Source of the DNA: JAWOGN01 sp046496815
Lineage (GTDB): Bacteria; Desulfobacterota; DSM-4660; Desulfatiglandales; Desulfatiglandaceae
Reading direction: 5' to 3'
Length of the DNA stretch: 9,072 nt
Assembly (NCBI GenBank): GCA_046496815.1
Contig: JAWOGN010000367.1
Location: forward strand, 1-9,072
Shown: one piece after another, positions 5,704 to 9,072 of the stretch
Layout: each line of letters starts with the position of its first letter
Numbering within the stretch: position 1 is the stretch's first letter
The notes under the pieces: model-generated
The model's database searches: none
What the model was told of the DNA's origin: nothing
Seen by the model: the letters and a program-made list of their open reading frames with translations, nothing else
Program-made: the position numbers and the translations under genes

Positions 5704-7470
5704 TTAGGGAAACACCGAGGATTCATCGGATGGGTTCTTTGCAGCTTGGGCGGACGGATTGCTTCCCGTCACGCGCTTCATCACTTTTTCCGTTTTAGGT
5801 CCTTCGGGGATCTTGAGAACCTGCCCGACATCCAAGCGGGTGGTTGTGAGCTGATTTAGGGACTGTATGATTTCAGCTTTCGTCCCGAAACGATTGGCGA
5901 TCTCCCAAAGGGAGTCTCCTTTTTGGACCACATACTCAAGGGAAGTTCCCTTGATTTGGAGTGCATAAATCGGTAGAGGTGTCTTTTTGGCCGAGGCGTA
6001 GTGCTGTTTGACCGGGACCTTAAGCCTCCACCCCGCCTTTATGTAGTGTCTGCTCCGAAGCCCATTCAAATCCATAATGGCCCTCACGCCGGTTCGATAT
6101 TGGGTCGCGATGAGGGACAATGACTCTCCACTCCGAACCCTGTGGATCACATACGCGGGTTGGGGAGGATGCCACGTAGGGATAACATCTATTTTTGCGA
6201 GCAGTGATTCTCCTTTTCCTCTCGGGACGATCAGCGGATAGGGTCTATTGGGTGTGTAATTATATCTCAATTCAGGGTTCAGATCTCTCAGGGTTCCGTA
6301 GGCAACCTCGAGATGTTCGGCTACGGTTTTCAAGTGAACCTGTTTGTTAATGGCAACCGTTTCCATTTCTATTTCAGGATCCACCGAGGGCAAGGTGAAC
6401 CCGTGGGCTTCGGGATCATTCAGTATGTGCAAAACCGCTAGGAATTTCGGATAATAAAAAGCGGTTTCGAGAGGAAGCTTTCTGTAAAGGTCCCAGAAGT
6501 TGTCCAGGTAGTTGATTCTTTGGGTACGGATGCGTTTCAGCACGGCCCCTTCTCCACAGTTGTAAGCGGCCAGAGCAGTTGCCCAGTCCCCGAAAATTTG
6601 ATGCAGTTCTTTCAAATAGGCAATGGCCGCCTTCGTGGATTTTTCCGGGTCCATTCTTTCATCGACCCACGGATCCCTTTTCAGGCCGAATTTATATCCC
6701 GTTGAGGCGATAAACTGCCATAACCCGAGCGCCCTTGCCCTTGAAAACGCCCTGATCTTGAAACCACTTTCAATAAGCGGTAACCATGATAGCTCCTCCG
6801 GAAGGCCTGCCTCCTCCAGTGATTTTAAAATCGCGGGGCGATATCTCCCGGAGCGGGCGTATGCCTCCAGAAAAAAATCTCTCTCCCTACCCTTAAAAAG
6901 TTGAAGTGCCTTTTCTACGTGAGCATTTTGTTCCAGGGGAATTGCCTTGTGATATCCATTGGCAACCGTGAACCTGGAAGAATAGCACTCAATGATACGC
7001 TTTGAGATGGTAAAGCGCAAATCATCCCTTTGTTGCAGGATTTCAGGTTCTTTGGGGGTTGCGTTTACCTGCAAGATCAAGGAATACGCCTGATCCAGGG
7101 CATCCAGCGCATTGTCCAAATCCCCGCGATCCCAGTAATCATATGAGGCCTGGCAGAACTCCAACGCAGAATCAAGCAGTTTCTGATCCGATTCTGTCGG
7201 GGCGTCTTGCTCCTCACTGGGGAGGGCTTTTTCTAAGGAGTCGCCCAAAATGGGTTCTGCATCCGGGGGGTTGACCCCTGAGAAATCCGGCGTTTCCAGC
7301 TCAGAAACAAGGGGTTTCGGTGAATCTTGCTCTTCTGTGAGAAGATCCTTTGAAATTCTCGGGTTTTCATCACTCACATTGGATTTGCCCGTAACGCAGG
7401 CGAGCGGCATACAGAATAGGAGTAGAAAAAGGTATGTGCGAAGCCGGGTCGGCTTACAGTAGATTTTCAC
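5704..7470 (-). CDS. mltD: MltD-like membrane-bound lytic murein transglycosylase with two LysM domains
   Basis: The product cleaves the glycan strands of peptidoglycan in the periplasm. The frame is open from GTG 7518 (604 aa), and residue numbers below use that start. The SLT domain spans about 235-370. It carries the catalytic Glu250 in LPLIESGFK, then LGLWQFIASTG (264-274) and AAYNCGEG (317-324). Two LysM domains follow, at about 457-502 (HRVRSGESLSLIATQY) and 529-571 (YVVQKGDSLWEIANRFG). An acidic, Pro-rich linker fills about 45-112. I prefer GTG 7470 (Val17, 588 aa): GAGGA lies just upstream, and this start gives a clean signal peptide (KPTRLRTYLFLLLFCMPLAC), whereas GTG 7518 lacks a ribosome site. 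Cys41 after PLA might be lipidated, but the lipobox is imperfect. Its start overlaps the upstream 96-aa gene by 17 nt. The length exceeds E. coli MltD (about 450 aa). Confidence 0.93.
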   Translation of the reverse strand: MKIYCKPTRLRTYLFLLLFCMPLACVTGKSNVSDENPRISKDLLTEEQDSPKPLVSELETPDFSGVNPPDAEPILGDSLEKALPSEEQDAPTESDQKLLDSALEFCQASYDYWDRGDLDNALDALDQAYSLILQVNATPKEPEILQQRDDLRFTISKRIIECYSSRFTVANGYHKAIPLEQNAHVEKALQLFKGRERDFFLEAYARSGRYRPAILKSLEEAGLPEELSWLPLIESGFKIRAFSRARALGLWQFIASTGYKFGLKRDPWVDERMDPEKSTKAAIAYLKELHQIFGDWATALAAYNCGEGAVLKRIRTQRINYLDNFWDLYRKLPLETAFYYPKFLAVLHILNDPEAHGFTLPSVDPEIEMETVAINKQVHLKTVAEHLEVAYGTLRDLNPELRYNYTPNRPYPLIVPRGKGESLLAKIDVIPTWHPPQPAYVIHRVRSGESLSLIATQYRTGVRAIMDLNGLRSRHYIKAGWRLKVPVKQHYASAKKTPLPIYALQIKGTSLEYVVQKGDSLWEIANRFGTKAEIIQSLNQLTTTRLDVGQVLKIPEGPKTEKVMKRVTGSNPSAQAAKNPSDESSVFP

Positions 7471-7744
7471 GTTTCCTCGCAAACGAATTTCGGCGAGCTT
7501 GAAGCCGTGGCTTGTCACTTGTTATAAAGCTCAGGACGAAATCCGGCTCCAGTCCCAGCATACTACAGGTCCAAAGGAAGGAACCTACGTCTTGATTTTC
7601 ACTGCGAAACCAGGCCCAAGCGCCTTCGCTGAAGATGGACCTGATGTTACCTTTGCGAAACGTCAAATCGCCTTGGATGTCCTTAATGGCTTGCTCCAAA
7701 ACCGCAGCCCAAAGTGCTTTGTAGGGATTCGCCATCGCGTTCAT
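7454..7744 (-). CDS. Small conserved-looking protein of unknown function upstream of mltD (96 aa)
   Basis: The frame starts at ATG 7744 (or ATG 7735, Met4, beginning MANPYKALW) and ends 17 nt inside the transglycosylase gene, suggesting translational coupling. No strong ribosome site precedes either ATG. The protein is helical, with no signal or membrane segment. Residues 4-24 (MANPYKALWAAVLEQAIKDI) look like an amphipathic helix. Residues 41-72 (AWAWFRSENQ, GSFLWTCSMLGLEPDFV) look like a compact helical domain, and the tail is basic (RLQARRNSFARKR). I have a general memory of small proteins with a similar WF-S...SF-W-C..LGL-P pattern in delta-proteobacterial and phage-like contexts, but cannot name a family. 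The sigma54 promoter upstream and the coupling to mltD argue that it is real. Confidence 0.7.
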   Translation of the reverse strand: MNAMANPYKALWAAVLEQAIKDIQGDLTFRKGNIRSIFSEGAWAWFRSENQDVGSFLWTCSMLGLEPDFVLSFITSDKPRLQARRNSFARKRENLL

Positions 7745-7936
7745 TTCATTGAGTCATAGACCCCATGGACCGGCGCGCGGCACTTTTGTCTCGGCCAAAG
7801 GCACGCAGGTCTTTTTTTTGAGTAGGACCGGGGTTTGAATATGCAGTTCTTTGCAATTAAATCAATTCTGATTGTATGATAAAGATGACGAAAACAAGAA
7901 GAGAACCTCTCACCTTCCGAAATTTCAGTCGAGGAT
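7745..7936 (-). other. Long leader between the sigma54 promoter and the 96-aa gene
   Basis: About 180 nt would be transcribed before the first ATG. I see no ORF of note. An A8 run on the minus strand (T8 at 7811-7818 on plus) and a GC-rich block (7771-7781) are present. No well-paired terminator or known riboswitch core is recognisable. Confidence 0.4.
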
Positions 7937-7953
7937 CTGCAAGATAAGTGCCA
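7937..7953 (-). promoter_or_regulatory. Consensus sigma54 (RpoN) promoter
   Basis: On the minus strand the sequence reads TGGCAC, TTATC, TTGCA (complement of 7953-7937). This matches the -24/-12 consensus TGGCAC-N5-TTGCA at every defined base, with the obligatory 10-nt spacing between GG and GC. It faces the 96-aa gene and mltD. Transcription would start near 7925, giving a leader of about 180 nt before ATG 7744. Sigma54 promoters need an enhancer-binding activator, whose site would be expected to the right (about 8000-8100), where the 6S-like RNA gene also lies. Confidence 0.75.
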
Positions 7954-8019
7954 CCTTTCCGTTAAGTATCGCGTGATTAATAACTCATTTATTTTAAAAC
8001 CATTTTTAGGATAGCCCGA

Positions 8020-8218
8020 GCGGATTGAAAAGCGAAAGGGTCAATTTAGGCAGCCTATAATGGGCTGCTTCATGGGTCTCACCGGGATTCCCACCTGAAC
8101 GCCCGTTTTCACCCGCGGTGTAAGGAGCCTCCCGGAAACAGAGATGACACCCCTCGAAACCTTAAAACTTGACCCGACATCGCGCTGTCTGTATTGTAAC
8201 CAGGTAGCTTTCAACAAA
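8020..8218 (+). ncRNA. ssrS: Probable 6S RNA, regulator of RNA polymerase
   Basis: The segment folds by eye into one long irregular rod, the shape of 6S RNA, which binds the sigma70 holoenzyme by mimicking an open promoter. Closing-stem pairs are TTGAAAAGC (8025-8033) with GCTTTCAA (8207-8214, one bulge), GGT with ACC, CAAT with ATTG, and GGCAGC (8049-8054) with GCTGTC (8184-8189). The terminal arm pairs TTC..GGGT.CTC (from about 8069) with GAG..ACCC..GAA (to about 8157), CCGGGA (8082-8087) with TCCCGG (8129-8134), and CACC with GGTG. Between the two lies a large bubble whose 3' strand reads CCTTAAAACTTGACCCGACA, close to CCUUAAAACUGCGACGACA in E. coli 6S as I recall it. The size of roughly 185-200 nt fits. 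The exact ends are estimates. A -10-like TAGGAT lies at 8007-8012, but no good -35 is seen. Confidence 0.75.
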
Positions 8219-8223
8219 CAGGC

Positions 8224-8262
8224 GGAGGCAAGTCCCTTGGAAAGGGAATCTCCTGACCTTTT
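8224..8262 (+). terminator. Intrinsic terminator after the 6S-like RNA
   Basis: TCCCTT (8233-8238) pairs perfectly with AAGGGA (8242-8247) around a GGA loop. GGAG (8224-8227) can pair with CTCC (8250-8253) as an outer stem. TTTT follows at 8259-8262. The T-tract is short, so some read-through into the dodecin gene is possible. The position, just past the closing stem of the RNA, supports an independent RNA gene. Confidence 0.55.
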
Positions 8263-8311
8263 ATCCGGACCTCACGGAATAAGAAAGCCTTTCGTTTGAA
8301 CCTTAACCGGG

Positions 8312-8328
8312 AAAGGGGCATCGCTATA
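8312..8328 (+). promoter_or_regulatory. Ribosome site pointing to an ATA start codon
   Basis: AAAGGGG (8312-8318), seven spacer bases, then ATA (8326-8328) in the dodecin frame. The upstream alternative TTG 8296 has no comparable Shine-Dalgarno sequence. This decides my start choice for the dodecin. Confidence 0.5.
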
Positions 8329-8547
8329 GCCGGAAGAACGTATAACATCATTGAGCTTGTTGGGACCAGCGACATATCTTGGGAGCATGCGGCCGGGAAT
8401 GCGGTGGAAACGGCTGCCCAGACTGTTCGGGACCTGAGGGTTGCTGAGATCGTGAAACCGGACATGACCGTCGAGAACGGCAAGATCAAGTCTTATCGTG
8501 CCAGGGTCAATGTGTCATTCAAGTACGAAAAAGAGACTTCATTCTAA
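8326..8547 (+). CDS. Dodecin family protein with a non-ATG start (about 73 aa)
   Basis: Dodecins are small proteins that assemble into hollow 12-mers and store flavin or coenzyme A. The sequence AGRTYNIIELVGTSDISW, then AAGNAVETAAQTVRDLRVAEIV, DMTVENGKIKSYRARVNVSFKYE, is typical along its whole length, including the Trp of the SDISW motif that stacks on flavin in this family. The frame is open from TTG 8296 (83 aa), but family members begin right at (M)A-x-RTY. Aligning to that places the initiator at ATA 8326-8328, preceded by AAAGGGG (8312-8318) at a 7-nt spacing, an excellent ribosome site. No ATG or GTG is available near the proper N-terminus. The alternatives are initiation at TTG 8296 with 10 extra residues, or a sequence error in an original ATG. 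No clear separate promoter is visible, so read-through from the RNA gene upstream may contribute. Confidence 0.9.
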   Translation: MAGRTYNIIELVGTSDISWEHAAGNAVETAAQTVRDLRVAEIVKPDMTVENGKIKSYRARVNVSFKYEKETSF

Positions 8548-8575
8548 TTCGTCTCAAAATTGGTTATCGAGAAAA

Positions 8576-8594
8576 CAGGGTCTCGACAGCCCTG
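8576..8594. terminator. Small hairpin between convergent genes, possible two-way terminator
   Basis: CAGGG (8576-8580) and CCCTG (8590-8594) pair around a 9-nt loop. On the minus strand the stem is followed by TTTT, and on the plus strand by GCCTTTC. It lies 28 nt after the dodecin stop and 31 nt beyond the stop of the convergent gene. The stem is only 5 bp, so strength is doubtful. Confidence 0.35.
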
Positions 8595-8625
8595 CCTTTC
8601 TAATGATGGCCCGTTACGTTTTTTT

Positions 8626-8886
8626 CTATACAGTTACGTCGATTCGCCGTTTCTTGGAGCCGTGTGAAATTTCATCTTCTGGAATCAGATCTTCCTGCCG
8701 AGAATCGTGTCGCTTTTTTTTTCTTTCTTCGTGATTTTTTTCTTTCTCAAAGCGAACTTTTTCGACATCTTCCGAGTTTTGCACCCGTCCCTTTTTCTCT
8801 TCGGCTCTTTTTTCCTGCTGCTGCGCGACGCCCATCTGGCCGGTGAAGTCTATGATAAGCGGATGATATGGGGGGATGGAAACCAT
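8626..8886 (-). CDS. Highly charged small protein of unknown function (86 aa), probably in the sigma28 regulon
   Basis: The frame runs from ATG 8886 to a stop at 8628-8626. The first 25 residues are moderately hydrophobic (MVSIPPYHPLIIDFTGQMGV). The remainder is dominated by Glu, Lys, Arg and Gln (QQQEKRAEEKKGR, VRFEKEKNHEERKKKRHDSR) and probably forms a long charged helix, ending in SKKRRIDVTV. Only a weak AAAGAG precedes the ATG, so the exact start is uncertain. The low-complexity composition alone could mislead, but the near-consensus flagellar-type promoter about 50 nt upstream and the convergent terminator-like hairpin support a true gene. I recall similarly charged small proteins in delta-proteobacteria but cannot assign a function; a link to motility is inferred only from the promoter. 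Confidence 0.65.
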   Translation of the reverse strand: MVSIPPYHPLIIDFTGQMGVAQQQEKRAEEKKGRVQNSEDVEKVRFEKEKNHEERKKKRHDSRQEDLIPEDEISHGSKKRRIDVTV

Positions 8887-8938
8887 GTCTGGCTCTTTTG
8901 TTTTGCTGGTGTCAAATCTTTAGCTCGCTTCATCGTTA

Positions 8939-8966
8939 TTATCGGATAAACTGTATTCAAACTTTA
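8939..8966 (-). promoter_or_regulatory. Near-consensus sigma28 (FliA-type) flagellar promoter
   Basis: On the minus strand TAAAGTTT (complement of 8959-8966) and TCCGATAA (complement of 8939-8946) are separated by 12 nt. The known consensus is TAAAGTTT-N11-GCCGATAA, so 15 of 16 defined bases match with one extra spacer base. A transcript would start near 8932 and reach ATG 8886 after about 45 nt. Confidence 0.6.
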
Positions 8967-9072
8967 GATTTTCATGTGCAGCGAAGGTATCGAGAGAAAT
9001 AAATCCATCCGATTAGAAGAAAATATGAACATTCATGACATGACATTCCCGCTAAAATAAGGTGTAAGCGTT
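8967..9072. other. AT-rich right edge without a recognised gene
   Basis: The last 106 nt contain no convincing ORF, hairpin or repeat. A new plus-strand gene could begin just past the edge, since the final bases AAGGTGTAAGC include a possible ribosome site, but nothing coding is visible here. Confidence 0.3.

Noticed and set aside
7499..7759. Plus-strand ORF across the mltD and 96-aa gene starts
   Set aside because: It is antisense to two better-supported genes and lacks a ribosome site.
7811..7818. T8 run on the plus strand, possible terminator
   Set aside because: No well-paired GC stem directly precedes it (GCC-AAA-GGC is only 3 bp), and no plus-strand gene lies upstream.
8211..8489. Minus-strand 92-codon ORF over the dodecin
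   Set aside because: The plus-strand dodecin is family-typical along its length, so this is a shadow frame.
8707..8949. Plus-strand ORF of 80 codons rich in Phe and Ser
   Set aside because: It is the antisense of the Lys/Glu-rich minus-strand gene; the hydrophobic look comes from reading its complement. The same applies to 8664-8846.
1..9072. CRISPR arrays, insertion sequences, tRNA or rRNA genes
   Set aside because: I looked for regularly spaced repeats, transposase motifs, terminal inverted repeats and tRNA cloverleaf patterns and saw none.

Overview
The window looks like chromosomal DNA of an anaerobic or facultative, motile Gram-negative bacterium. A member of the former Deltaproteobacteria (Desulfobacterota) is my best guess. 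The reasons are an aldehyde:ferredoxin-oxidoreductase-family tungsten/molybdenum enzyme with its own iron-sulfur partner, a MltD-type murein transglycosylase, a bactofilin, near-consensus sigma54 and sigma28 promoter sequences, and a 6S RNA-like gene. This placement is inference from gene content; no taxonomic marker is present. I see no transposase, CRISPR array, tRNA, rRNA or phage gene.

Positions 1-4292, all on the minus strand and read right to left, form one compact redox operon. In order of transcription: a palindrome (4274-4292) and a sigma70-like promoter (4239-4266); a 189-aa winged-helix regulator; a Tat-signal protein with four [4Fe-4S] motifs; a 714-aa oxidoreductase of the AOR family, most like E. 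coli YdhV; an unrecognised 121-aa protein; and a signal-peptide protein cut by the left edge. Every junction is tight (8- or 17-nt overlap, 10-nt gap, GTGA overlap, ATGA overlap), so the five genes are very likely co-transcribed and translationally coupled. The iron-sulfur protein would carry electrons to or from the pterin enzyme, as proposed for the YdhY/YdhV pair. The last two genes are the least known part.

Positions 4672-7953, also on the minus strand, hold cell-envelope genes. A textbook sigma54 promoter (7937-7953) precedes a 96-aa protein of unknown function, which overlaps a LysM-bearing MltD-like lytic transglycosylase. After a 380-nt gap with a strong hairpin and a sigma70-like promoter comes a bactofilin fused to a carboxypeptidase-regulatory-like beta-sandwich domain. 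A wall-cutting enzyme next to a bactofilin suggests localised peptidoglycan remodelling.

Positions 8020-8547, on the plus strand, hold what I read as a 6S RNA gene (ssrS). It folds into a long imperfect rod and carries a CCTTAAAAC segment like the one in the E. coli 6S central bubble. It is followed by its own terminator and by a dodecin gene whose best start codon is ATA or TTG rather than ATG. A convergent minus-strand gene (8626-8886) encodes a very charged 86-aa protein behind a near-consensus sigma28 (flagellar) promoter. A small hairpin between these convergent genes could terminate both.
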